Below are positions 7,280 to 14,835 of a stretch of 34,561 nt of DNA, one piece after another. The position numbers and the translations under genes were made by a program. The notes beneath the pieces were generated by a model. It did not search any database. It saw only the letters and a list, made by a program, of their open reading frames with translations, and was not told the origin of the DNA. The DNA is taken from positions 1 to 34,561 of the forward strand of contig JAFGGJ010000031.1 in assembly GCA_016930595.1 (NCBI GenBank), read 5' to 3'. The stretch's first letter is position 1. Each line of letters starts with the position of its first letter. The DNA is from Planctomycetota bacterium (GTDB lineage: Bacteria; Planctomycetota; SZUA-567; JAFGGJ01).

Positions 7280-8416
7280 ATGAACTCCAAAAGGCGTGTC
7301 CGCACGGTGCTCGACGGAGGCATACCCGACCGCGTCCCCATCGGCGAATTCGCCGTCGATTTCGACACTGTCGAGAAGATCATCGGGCACGAGACATACC
7401 TGCGGGCAAAGGCGAAGTCGCGCATCGCGTTCTGGGAGAACCGCCACGACGAGGTGGCCGAGTCATACCTGAAAGACCACATCGAGCTGCACGAGAAACT
7501 CGACCTGGACATTGTTACTTTCCCCATGGCCACCTGGCAGATCCCGCCGGAAAGCGACGACCCGCCGCCGCGCAGGATCGACGACAGCACCTGGGAAGAC
7601 AAGTACGGAAGGGTGTTCAAGTATTCCCGGACGACGGAGGATATCACGTGCGTCAGGGACCCGGATGCGGACGAACGCGTATACACGGCAGAGGAGTTCC
7701 AGCGAGAGCCCCGGGAGCCCGAAAGAGACAAGCGTTCCCGGGAGATACTCGACGCCGTCGTGCAGCGCTTCAAGGACGAGAAATACATCTGCGGGGCTTC
7801 CGGCGGCGAGATAGGCATAGTGCTGCTGGGCGGGATGGAACGGGGCTGCATGGAACTGGCGCTGAACCCGGAGGCCGTAAAGGCCGCCACGGCGCTCATG
7901 CTCGCCGAACAGAACCTCGCCGACGACGTGTACGTGCACCCCGGCCAAGACGGAGTCCTGTGGGGGGCGGACTTCGGCTACAAGACGGGGCCGTTCATCA
8001 GTCCGGGCATGTTCAGGGAGTTTTTCGTCGATGCGAACCGGCAGCGCGTGGAAAAGCTGCACGCCCGCGGCCTCAAGGTCCTGAAGCACGCCTGCGGGAA
8101 CAACCGCGCCCTGCTGGACATGTTCGTGGAGATGGGCTACGACTGCTACCAGTCGATCCAGCCCACGGCGGGGATGGATATCTGCGAGATAAAAAAGACG
8201 CATGGCGGAAGGATGGCGCTGTGGGGGGGCGTAGCCGTCGAGAACCTGCTGTCGGGGACGGCGGAAGACTGCCGCGCCGACGTCCGCCGAGCGATGAAAT
8301 GCGCCAAGCCGGGCGGAGGATTCATATTGGGGTCAAGCCATTCGATAGCCGTGGGAACCGTGTACGACAACTACATGGCCGTGCTGGACGAGCACCGGAA
8401 GTCTGCGGCGTATTGA
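7280..8416 (+). CDS. Uroporphyrinogen decarboxylase (URO-D) superfamily protein, methyltransferase-like
   Basis: 378 residues. The opening NSKRRVRTVLDGGIPDRVPIGEF is typical of the large URO-D-fold group that includes MtaA/MtbA/CmuA corrinoid methyltransferases rather than heme-pathway HemE. An HxC pair, H270-A-C272-G, matches the zinc-thiol site of methyltransferase members. The end GGGFILGSSHSI is also characteristic. Family knowledge: members move methyl groups between a corrinoid protein and a thiol; many genomic copies in carbohydrate clusters are uncharacterised. The ATG at 7280 has AAGGAAAGG upstream; an earlier in-frame start at 7181 lies in the promoter region and is rejected. It is divergent from the sulfatase. 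No corrinoid-binding protein is nearby, so true methyl transfer is only a proposal. Confidence 0.88.
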   Translation: MNSKRRVRTVLDGGIPDRVPIGEFAVDFDTVEKIIGHETYLRAKAKSRIAFWENRHDEVAESYLKDHIELHEKLDLDIVTFPMATWQIPPESDDPPPRRIDDSTWEDKYGRVFKYSRTTEDITCVRDPDADERVYTAEEFQREPREPERDKRSREILDAVVQRFKDEKYICGASGGEIGIVLLGGMERGCMELALNPEAVKAATALMLAEQNLADDVYVHPGQDGVLWGADFGYKTGPFISPGMFREFFVDANRQRVEKLHARGLKVLKHACGNNRALLDMFVEMGYDCYQSIQPTAGMDICEIKKTHGGRMALWGGVAVENLLSGTAEDCRADVRRAMKCAKPGGGFILGSSHSIAVGTVYDNYMAVLDEHRKSAAY

Positions 8417-8435
8417 ACCGGCCCGGGGCCCGCCG

Positions 8436-10562
8436 TCACGGGGAGAGGGAAACCCGCACCTCGCGCTCGTTGGAACTCGCATCCACGGCCAGTATGGAAA
8501 CCGTTTTCGCCCCGCCGGCGTACGGGACGGCGACCGAGGTCCATGCGCCGCCCGGAGCCGGGGTTTCCGTCCCGTCGATGAGCACCGACGCCGGCGTCGA
8601 TGCGTTATCCGAGACGGTGCCCGTCACGACGATAGAGGCGGCGGCCACGGCTGGAGGCGCCGCGTCAACGAAGACATCCACGTACTTGAGGACCAGTTCA
8701 GGGGCGTTGGCGGCGTCTTCGACGGACGAGTAATCCGCCCCGTCGCCGCTGCCCGGCAGGAGCACCAGGGTGAGGAGTCCCGGGCCGGCGACGGCGTCCG
8801 TCACATCAACGGCGTGGCCGGAACCGACGGCGACCTGTCCCAGGCTGCCCGCAGTCAGGCCGTCCGGCAGCGGCCGGCTGTCGTAGGTAATGCCGGAGGC
8901 GGTCCAGGAACTGTCGGAAGCGGTCCGCACGTAGCCTCCCATGTCGGAATCGTTTTCGCAGTGGAGGGAGAGGACGGCGGACAGAAGCTGTTTACCGGGA
9001 GGGGCCGCGGGCACGTCGAACTTGAGGTAGGAGATTTCCACGCTCGCTTCGCCGTCGACGTTCAGCGGACTGGTATTATAGTTGGCGCCGGGAGCTCCGC
9101 TGCTGACCCAGGCGTCCGCGACCGGGTTCAGCGTGACGGACGTGACGGCGGCATCCGTGACCACGACCCTGACCGTATCGGGAACGCTCGCCAGCGCCCC
9201 ATCGCTCGTCACGAGCCGGAAGACGTATTCGCCGGCTTCGGCCGGGACGAACGAAGGCTGCGCGGTCGCCGCCCCGCTCAACGCAACGCCGGGGCCGGAC
9301 AACTGGGTCCACGTGTAGATCAGGGGGCTTCCCTCGGGGTCGAAGGAAGCGGAGCCGTCGAGAACCACCATACCGCCGGCTGACGCCTCCAGGTCGGGAT
9401 GAACCACCGCCGACGGCCCCCACCCGCCGCCCTTGCCGATGACGATCGAGTCGAAAAGCTCGCCGTCCCGCCAGCCGTCCACGCCCACGGCATGAGCGCG
9501 CACGGAGAGCGTGGTATCGGTGACGTCCACGGCGCAGAAGTGATGCCACGGCCTGTAGATGGCGCTCCATGCTTCCGTAGTCTGCTGCGAATACAGGCCG
9601 GCGCCGGCGCCGCCCGAAACCACGTAGACAACGCCGTCCTGCTGCCTTATGCGCTCGTACTGGTGGTCGTGGCCGTTTATCACCAGGGACACGCCGCTGC
9701 CGCTGAAAAGCCCGTGGAAAGCGGTGCGGACGGCGAGGTCGGAGCCGTGGCTGCCGGTGGAAAAGGGCGGGTTGTGGAAACAGGCGACAATCCAGTCGAT
9801 ATCGGCGTCCGAGGAAGCGGAGGCCAGGTCCGACGTGAGCCAGTCATGCTGGGGACTGCCGGCGGCGTAGGCCTGCATCACGTCAAGCACTACAAAATGC
9901 ACGTTGCCGTAGTCGAACGAGTAATAGTATTCGGTGCCGCTGCCGCTCGTCTGCGGAGGGGCGACGTAAGGCAGGAAGAGAGGGTTGGAGCCTTCGTGGT
10001 TGCCCCGGCCGATGTAAAACGGCATCGACGCCGCGACGTCGAACAGCGGGCGGAAGAACTCCCGCTGCCAGTCGGCCTGGACCGCGGCGTCGTTGGTAAC
10101 GGTATCGCCGGAGTTGAAAAGGAGGGTCCGGACGCCTTCGCATTCCAGGCGCATCGCCTGGCAGACTTCTTCATGAGCGTAGAAGTACGTGCGGTTGTCG
10201 CCGTAAGCGAAGAAAGTGAACCCCGAAGAACCCTTGGTCGGAGCAGTCCTGAACGCGAACCCGGCGCTCTGCGTCCCGCCCGTCCTGACACGGTAGCAGT
10301 AGACGGAACCGGCGGCGAGGGAATTCACACTGACTTCATGAAGGGTGACGGATTCGGCCTGGCCCGCCGTGGATCCATAGGCGGCCGTCGGGCCGTAATC
10401 GACGTAGCTGTCGCCGGGAGTATCGGTCTCCCACATGACGGTGATGCCGTCGGGTCTCGAATTCTGCAGGTAAGGGCCGGTAACGATCGCCGCCCCGACT
10501 GCCGGAACACGGGCGAAGAAAAAAATACAGAACAGCCCCAGCGCCACATGCACGCGTCTCAC
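8436..10562 (-). CDS. Secreted purple-acid-phosphatase-like metallophosphoesterase with PKD-like and DNRLRE domains
   Basis: 708 residues. I start at GTG 10562, 5 bases after AAGGAGG and directly before a signal peptide (hydrophobic about 6-18, cleavage near AVGA 24). The order of domains is: a fibronectin-like PAP N-terminal domain (25-110); a calcineurin-like phosphoesterase domain (115-380) with D122 (GDNR), D153 (SGD), N188-H189 (GNHE), H263 and H298/H300 (GHDH); a PKD/Ig-like domain (388-475); a DNRLRE/CBM96-like beta domain (about 480-620); and a C-terminal Ig-like segment. The GDxxY tyrosine of classical purple acid phosphatases is missing (GDTVT). It probably cleaves phosphate esters outside the cell while bound to polysaccharide or a surface. 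It lies 32 bases after the GntR/LacI gene and should share its transcript. Confidence 0.9.
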   Translation of the reverse strand: MRRVHVALGLFCIFFFARVPAVGAAIVTGPYLQNSRPDGITVMWETDTPGDSYVDYGPTAAYGSTAGQAESVTLHEVSVNSLAAGSVYCYRVRTGGTQSAGFAFRTAPTKGSSGFTFFAYGDNRTYFYAHEEVCQAMRLECEGVRTLLFNSGDTVTNDAAVQADWQREFFRPLFDVAASMPFYIGRGNHEGSNPLFLPYVAPPQTSGSGTEYYYSFDYGNVHFVVLDVMQAYAAGSPQHDWLTSDLASASSDADIDWIVACFHNPPFSTGSHGSDLAVRTAFHGLFSGSGVSLVINGHDHQYERIRQQDGVVYVVSGGAGAGLYSQQTTEAWSAIYRPWHHFCAVDVTDTTLSVRAHAVGVDGWRDGELFDSIVIGKGGGWGPSAVVHPDLEASAGGMVVLDGSASFDPEGSPLIYTWTQLSGPGVALSGAATAQPSFVPAEAGEYVFRLVTSDGALASVPDTVRVVVTDAAVTSVTLNPVADAWVSSGAPGANYNTSPLNVDGEASVEISYLKFDVPAAPPGKQLLSAVLSLHCENDSDMGGYVRTASDSSWTASGITYDSRPLPDGLTAGSLGQVAVGSGHAVDVTDAVAGPGLLTLVLLPGSGDGADYSSVEDAANAPELVLKYVDVFVDAAPPAVAAASIVVTGTVSDNASTPASVLIDGTETPAPGGAWTSVAVPYAGGAKTVSILAVDASSNEREVRVSLSP

Positions 10563-10594
10563 AAGATCCTCCTTCCCCCAAAACACGCCACCCT

Positions 10595-11725
10595 TCAGGA
10601 CGGGTACTCGCCGGAGAGACGGCGCGGCGGAGCGACTGAACCCCTGTCGACGACCGGTACCTTGTGCAGTCTGAACGAGCGCCTGAAACGGGCCTTCCGG
10701 CTGACCCACGTCAGCAGGGAATCAGCGGCGGCATAGCCCACGTCTTCCCACGGCGGGGCGAAAGTGGTCAGCGGCGGCTGCAGCCTGTCTGACCCGGGCA
10801 TGTTGTCGAAACCGATGACGGAAAGGTCCGCCGGGACGTCGAAGCCGAGCTCGGCCGCCGCGCGCACCAGGCCTCTCGCCCTGCTGTCGTTCATGCAGAA
10901 CACCGCGGTGGGGGGATCGTCCATCGCGAGCAGCCGCCGGCCCGAAAGATAACCCTGCTCTTCCGCCAGCATCAGCACCGAAGTGGGTTCGGCGTCGTAC
11001 GCCATCAGGTCGCGGTTGCGCTCCCACAGGCCCAGCGACTTGAGCTCCTCGATCCAGCCTTCCCCCCTGAGATTGGCTTCAGCGCCGAGGTAGGCCATGC
11101 GCGTGTGGCCGAGCGAATGGAACTTTCCGGCGGCGGCCCGGCCCGCTCCGGCCATGTCCACCACCACGGCGTTGAGACGCTGGTCGACCCTGGCGTCGCC
11201 GATGACGGCGTGCGGCACGGAGGCCCTGCCGCCTTCGCCGAGGAGGCGCGGCATCATCCACCTGTGAACCAGGGGCATAAGGAAGCCCGAAGGGCCTTTC
11301 TCCTGGTCGGCGAGTTCGTGGAAGCGGCCCGGGGGATCGGGGACGATGCCGAGGTCCACGATGGAAAGGTGCGCCCGCGCCCTGTCAACGGCCCTGCATA
11401 CGCCCCGCATCCACTGGGAATATATGAACTGGTAACCGGCGGACATCTCGCTGTCGAACCCCATGACCAGGACGGCCAGCCAGACGCGCTCTTCCACCGG
11501 ACTGGTGGAAACGACGAACGTGCCGGCGCCCTGCCGGCGCAGGATCAGGCCGCGCTTCTCCAGAACGGAAAGCGCCTGCCTGACGGTAAGAAGGCTGAGA
11601 CCGGAAGTCTTCACCAGCGAGCGCTCGGAAGGGAAACGCTTGCCGACTTCGAACCTGCCGGCAGCGATGTCGCGCTGAAGCTCACCGGCAAGAGTCATGT
11701 ACTTTGTCTGCTCGCCCGACGGCAT
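10595..11725 (-). CDS. GntR/LacI hybrid transcriptional regulator
   Basis: 376 residues. A winged-helix GntR DNA-binding domain occupies about 8-75 (KRFPSERSLVKTSGLSLLTV, then RGLILRRQGAGTFV). It is followed by a LacI-type periplasmic-binding-like sensor domain (about 82-345) with VFCMNDSRARGL and LSVIGFDN, the usual LacI-family C-terminal signatures. Such hybrids (AraR-like architecture) usually respond to a sugar. The ATG at 11725 follows GGAG by 5-6 bases; a GTG two codons earlier is possible. It is the first gene of a two-gene unit with the secreted phosphoesterase, which is its likeliest target along with its own promoter. The effector is unknown. Confidence 0.9.
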   Translation of the reverse strand: MPSGEQTKYMTLAGELQRDIAAGRFEVGKRFPSERSLVKTSGLSLLTVRQALSVLEKRGLILRRQGAGTFVVSTSPVEERVWLAVLVMGFDSEMSAGYQFIYSQWMRGVCRAVDRARAHLSIVDLGIVPDPPGRFHELADQEKGPSGFLMPLVHRWMMPRLLGEGGRASVPHAVIGDARVDQRLNAVVVDMAGAGRAAAGKFHSLGHTRMAYLGAEANLRGEGWIEELKSLGLWERNRDLMAYDAEPTSVLMLAEEQGYLSGRRLLAMDDPPTAVFCMNDSRARGLVRAAAELGFDVPADLSVIGFDNMPGSDRLQPPLTTFAPPWEDVGYAAADSLLTWVSRKARFRRSFRLHKVPVVDRGSVAPPRRLSGEYPS

Positions 11726-11746
11726 GGACACTCCGTACCCGCCACC

Positions 11747-11774
11747 ATTGTAGCAGGCCGGCAGTGCCGCTCAA
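11747..11774 (-). promoter_or_regulatory. Putative promoter of the GntR/LacI-phosphoesterase unit
   Basis: On the minus strand TTGAGC and TACAAT are 16 bases apart, and the -10 box is preceded by TGC, an extended -10. The short inverted repeat GGCCGG/CCGGCC flanks the region and could be an autoregulatory operator. Confidence 0.5.
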
Positions 11775-11791
11775 ATACAGCCCGGCCGGAA

Positions 11792-12496
11792 TCAGAAAAG
11801 GACTTCGAGGTTGGCCTTGAGCGAGAAGAGGTTCAGGTTCTCGTCGCCCGGCGTGCCGCCTATGGATATGGAGGGCTGGTTGACCGTGTAGCCGACTTCG
11901 ACACCCATGGCCATGATGTGGTCTTCGGTTTCGAGGGAAAGTCCCGCCGTGAGTTCAAAGCCGACCGTGCTGGAATATTCGACGATGGGGTTCGAGTGAT
12001 CAACGATGTACGGGCCGACCGACAGCCCGATGAAAGACTTGACCGAGCCGGGATAGGCTTCCATCCACGCCTTGGCGCCGACAGTGACAGGCACCACTGA
12101 GATATGCCCGCCGAGATCGTCGTCGGTTATCTGGTAGAAGCCGGCGGCCATTTCGAGGGAATAGGGGCCCTGGTAGGAGATGAAGGTCACGTCCAGCCGC
12201 CCGGCGGCTTCAAGCGTTATGGCGTCGGGAAGGACCAGGCCGGCGGAAACCCGCACGGCCCATGAATACACGCTGTCGAACTGCTGTCCCGGGGCCGGCC
12301 TGTAGATGGGCGTGAACGGGGAAGGCTGAACGGGCGCTTCCGCCGTACCGTTCTCGGCGGTGAGCATGGCGGCCACCGGGGCCGGCCCGATCAACACCGC
12401 CCGCGCCGGAACCTGCAGAGAAGCGACTTCCGAACCGCACCCGGCAAGCACAAGCACGGCGGCCACGGCGACAGATTTAATTGTCAGGGGTCTCAT
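11792..12496 (-). CDS. Putative lipoprotein, possibly beta-barrel-like
   Basis: 234 residues. It starts at ATG 12496, 5 bases after GAGGAGGGG. A lipoprotein signal peptide is clear, with lipobox LAGC and the lipidated cysteine at C20. The mature part has alternating hydrophobic and polar beta-strand patterns and ends in LKANLEVLF; a terminal phenylalanine is typical of outer-membrane barrels. A lipid anchor and a barrel-like end together are unusual. Its first 20 bases overlap the end of the upstream small membrane gene, so the pair is translationally linked. No named family is recognised. Confidence 0.75.
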   Translation of the reverse strand: MRPLTIKSVAVAAVLVLAGCGSEVASLQVPARAVLIGPAPVAAMLTAENGTAEAPVQPSPFTPIYRPAPGQQFDSVYSWAVRVSAGLVLPDAITLEAAGRLDVTFISYQGPYSLEMAAGFYQITDDDLGGHISVVPVTVGAKAWMEAYPGSVKSFIGLSVGPYIVDHSNPIVEYSSTVGFELTAGLSLETEDHIMAMGVEVGYTVNQPSISIGGTPGDENLNLFSLKANLEVLF

Positions 12497-12698
12497 TACG
12501 TCCCCTCCTCTCCTGCAGCCCGAAGGCCACACTATCAATTATATACGGAAGAGTGATTCCGGCAAAGAAGAGACTTGCCATAACCAGTACGCCAAAGAAC
12601 GTGCCGAAGAGGTCGAAAGCAAACAGCCCCGCCAGTCCTACGCCGATGACGCCGATGCCCGCCCAGGAGGCCAGGTAGCCGGCGCGGGTGCGTATCAT
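12477..12698 (-). CDS. Small two-helix membrane protein
   Basis: 73 residues from ATG 12698 (AAGG 6 bases upstream). A TTG ten codons earlier, with GGAGG before it, would give 83. Two hydrophobic helices (about 9-30 and 33-55) are followed by a charged tail (QERRGRNETPDN). Its stop lies inside the following lipoprotein gene, with a 20-base overlap. The spacing suggests the two products are made together and may interact in the envelope. No family recognised. Confidence 0.65.
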   Translation of the reverse strand: MIRTRAGYLASWAGIGVIGVGLAGLFAFDLFGTFFGVLVMASLFFAGITLPYIIDSVAFGLQERRGRNETPDN

Positions 12699-12791
12699 TT
12701 GACGCCTTCTGTGCGAGGGTTTTCCCAAACCGCCTCCGGTACAAGGACTGTTATCGGCAAAATCCGGCCGCCGCTCTCACGGCCGCCGGGG

Positions 12792-13844
12792 TCAGACGTC
12801 GAGCCTCCGCACGATATCTTCCGTCACCTCGGCGGAAGTACCGCTGCCGCCGCGGTCGGGAGTCGCGACGGAACCGTCTTCCAGGTGCGCCGCGACGGCC
12901 TGCCTGATGGCGGCGGCCGCCCCGGCCTCGCCTATGAATTCCATCATCATCGCGCCGGCGAGAACGGCCGCCACTGGGTTCGCTATGCCGCGGCCCGCTA
13001 TGTCCGGAGCCGAGCCGTGGACCGGTTCGAACATGGAAGGATAGCGCCGTTCCGGGTTGATGTTGGCGCTTGGAGCGAACCCCATCCCGCCGACTATGAC
13101 GGCGGCCAGGTCGGTGAGTATGTCGCCGAACAGATTGCTGGCGACGACCACGTCGAAGTCCTGCGGCCTGCGGACGAAGTTCATGGCGGCGGCATCCACA
13201 AGCATTCTCTCAACGTTGACGTCGGGGAATTCGCCGGAGACCCCTGCGACCACCTCGTCCCAGAAAACCATGCTGTGCCGCTGGGCGTTCGACTTCGTGA
13301 TACTCGTAAGGCGGCGGCGCTCGCTTCTGCCCGCGAGCTCGAAAGCAAAACGCACCACGCGGTCTATGCCCGTCCGGCTGAAGAAATTCACCTGCAAAGC
13401 CACTTCTTCGCCGTCGCTGACGGAATGCCTGCCGCCGAAGTCCGAATATTCGCCTTCGGTGTTCTCCCGGACCACCGTCATGTTTATGCCGTACGGCACG
13501 TGCCCGGCAAGCGGGGAGACAACGCCCGGGTACAGCACCGCCGGACGGACGCAGGCGTACTGGCGGAAGCCCCGCCGCATCTCGAGAAGCGGCCTGAGAG
13601 TGACGTGATCCGGAGCGATGCCCGGGTCGCCCACTGCGCCCAGGTAGATCGCATCGAACGGCATCAGAATGTCCAGGGCGTCTTCGGGCGCGGCCAGGCC
13701 GGTTTCGGCGACAAGACGGGCGTTCCACGCGATATGGTGGAACTCCACCACCCCCGGGGCGGCGGCTTCGATAACCGCCCGCCCGGCGGCAAGGACTTCC
13801 GGGCCGATGCCGTCGCCAGGATAGAACGCAATGTCGTAAGCCAT
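12792..13844 (-). CDS. Isocitrate/isopropylmalate dehydrogenase family, tartrate/D-malate dehydrogenase-like
   Basis: 350 residues, the normal length. NAD- and metal-dependent oxidative decarboxylation of a 2-hydroxyacid is expected. Visible signatures are GDGIGPEV (10-17), GDPGIAPDH followed by TLRPLL (72-87), RQYACVRP, NTEGEYSDFGG (128-138) and the metal-binding block SNLFGDILTDL. The GxAPDHxTLR-type substrate loop resembles tartrate dehydrogenase TtuC and D-malate dehydrogenase DmlA more than LeuB, so the likely substrate is tartrate, D-malate or a related acid; 3-isopropylmalate cannot be excluded. It lies 19 bases after the homocysteine methyltransferase-like gene and is probably co-transcribed with it. 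The ribosome site is weak. Confidence 0.88.
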   Translation of the reverse strand: MAYDIAFYPGDGIGPEVLAAGRAVIEAAAPGVVEFHHIAWNARLVAETGLAAPEDALDILMPFDAIYLGAVGDPGIAPDHVTLRPLLEMRRGFRQYACVRPAVLYPGVVSPLAGHVPYGINMTVVRENTEGEYSDFGGRHSVSDGEEVALQVNFFSRTGIDRVVRFAFELAGRSERRRLTSITKSNAQRHSMVFWDEVVAGVSGEFPDVNVERMLVDAAAMNFVRRPQDFDVVVASNLFGDILTDLAAVIVGGMGFAPSANINPERRYPSMFEPVHGSAPDIAGRGIANPVAAVLAGAMMMEFIGEAGAAAAIRQAVAAHLEDGSVATPDRGGSGTSAEVTEDIVRRLDV

Positions 13845-13863
13845 GATAGAACGTCCCGTCCGC

Positions 13864-14766
13864 TCAACCTGAAAGAAACGCGTCCACCGCCGCCCTGATG
13901 CTCCTGACGTGCTCAGGAGTCGTGCCGCAGCAGCCGCCGATTATGGAACAGCCCGCTTTCAGCACGGCGGCAACCGCCCGGCCCATGTCGGCGGGCTGCT
14001 GGGGGAAGTAAGTGCTTCCGCCGCGCAACTCCGGCCGGCCGGCGTTGGCATGCACGACGTAAGGTCCGGGGACATGCGGCGCCATCTCTTCTATAACCGC
14101 GGCCATATCGGCCATTTCCAGCGAGCCGCAGTTGGCGCCCACCGCCGCGGCCCCTGCGTCATGCAGGACCCGCGCAGCGTCCTGCGGGGACACCCCCATC
14201 ATCGTGCGGAACCCGGCGGCGCCGGCGTCGAAGGACATCGTGGCCAGGACGTCCAGCCCCGCGGCGGCCGCCGCGGAAACGGCAAGGGACGCTTCCCCCG
14301 CGTCGGTAAAAGTCTCCACGCAGGCGGCGTCCGCGCCGGCGTCAAGAGCGGCGGCGGCGGCGCGCCGGTATCCGGCGCCGACATCTTCCGGGTCCAGCGT
14401 GCCCAGGGGCTTCAGGAAATCCCCCGTCGGCCCCAGGCTCAGCACGACAAGACCGTCGGCCCTGCCGGATTCTTCAGCCGCCATGCGCGCGGCGCGCACC
14501 GCCGCGCCGCACAGCTCTTCGACCTTGTCACCGATGCCGGACTTCCCCAGCTTGACGGGGTGCACGCCGAAAGTGTTCGTCAGGACCATGTCGCTGCCGG
14601 CCAGGAAATAATCGAGCGAAATCCTCTTCACGACGTCGGGGTTCCGGCTGCCCCATTCTTCGGGATTGGCGCCCGAGGGCATGCCGGCGTTCTGCAGCAT
14701 GGTGCCCATCGCGCCGTCCGACACGAGTATCCGCTTGTCATGCAACAATCGGGAGAACTTCGACAC
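13864..14766 (-). CDS. Homocysteine S-methyltransferase family protein
   Basis: 300 residues. It has the fold of the zinc methyltransferase domain of MetH, BHMT and MmuM. Visible are the opening SDGAMGTMLQNAG, LTNTFG, and the zinc thiols C213 (GANCGS) and C279-C280 (GGCCGTTP). It would move a methyl group to homocysteine or a similar thiol. At 300 residues it is a stand-alone domain, without the folate, cobalamin or activation modules of MetH. The start is GTG at 14766 with AAGGGA upstream. It lies between the kinase-like gene (69 bases upstream) and the dehydrogenase (19 bases downstream), all on one strand. Pairing with a 2-hydroxyacid dehydrogenase, and the presence of two URO-D methyltransferase-like genes elsewhere in the window, hints at methylated-substrate catabolism; that is inference. 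Confidence 0.9.
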   Translation of the reverse strand: MSKFSRLLHDKRILVSDGAMGTMLQNAGMPSGANPEEWGSRNPDVVKRISLDYFLAGSDMVLTNTFGVHPVKLGKSGIGDKVEELCGAAVRAARMAAEESGRADGLVVLSLGPTGDFLKPLGTLDPEDVGAGYRRAAAAALDAGADAACVETFTDAGEASLAVSAAAAAGLDVLATMSFDAGAAGFRTMMGVSPQDAARVLHDAGAAAVGANCGSLEMADMAAVIEEMAPHVPGPYVVHANAGRPELRGGSTYFPQQPADMGRAVAAVLKAGCSIIGGCCGTTPEHVRSIRAAVDAFLSG

Positions 14767-14835
14767 AGCCGCGTCCCTTCACATCAAACCGCTCGCCGGA
14801 ATTCACCTCAGCCCGCCGCGCCTGCCGCCGGCGGG

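Noticed and set aside
12740..12800. CGGCCGCCG repeat as a terminator after the dehydrogenase-like gene
   Set aside because: The two copies are direct rather than inverted, so they do not form a good hairpin, and they lie at the 3' end of the minus-strand gene without a T run.
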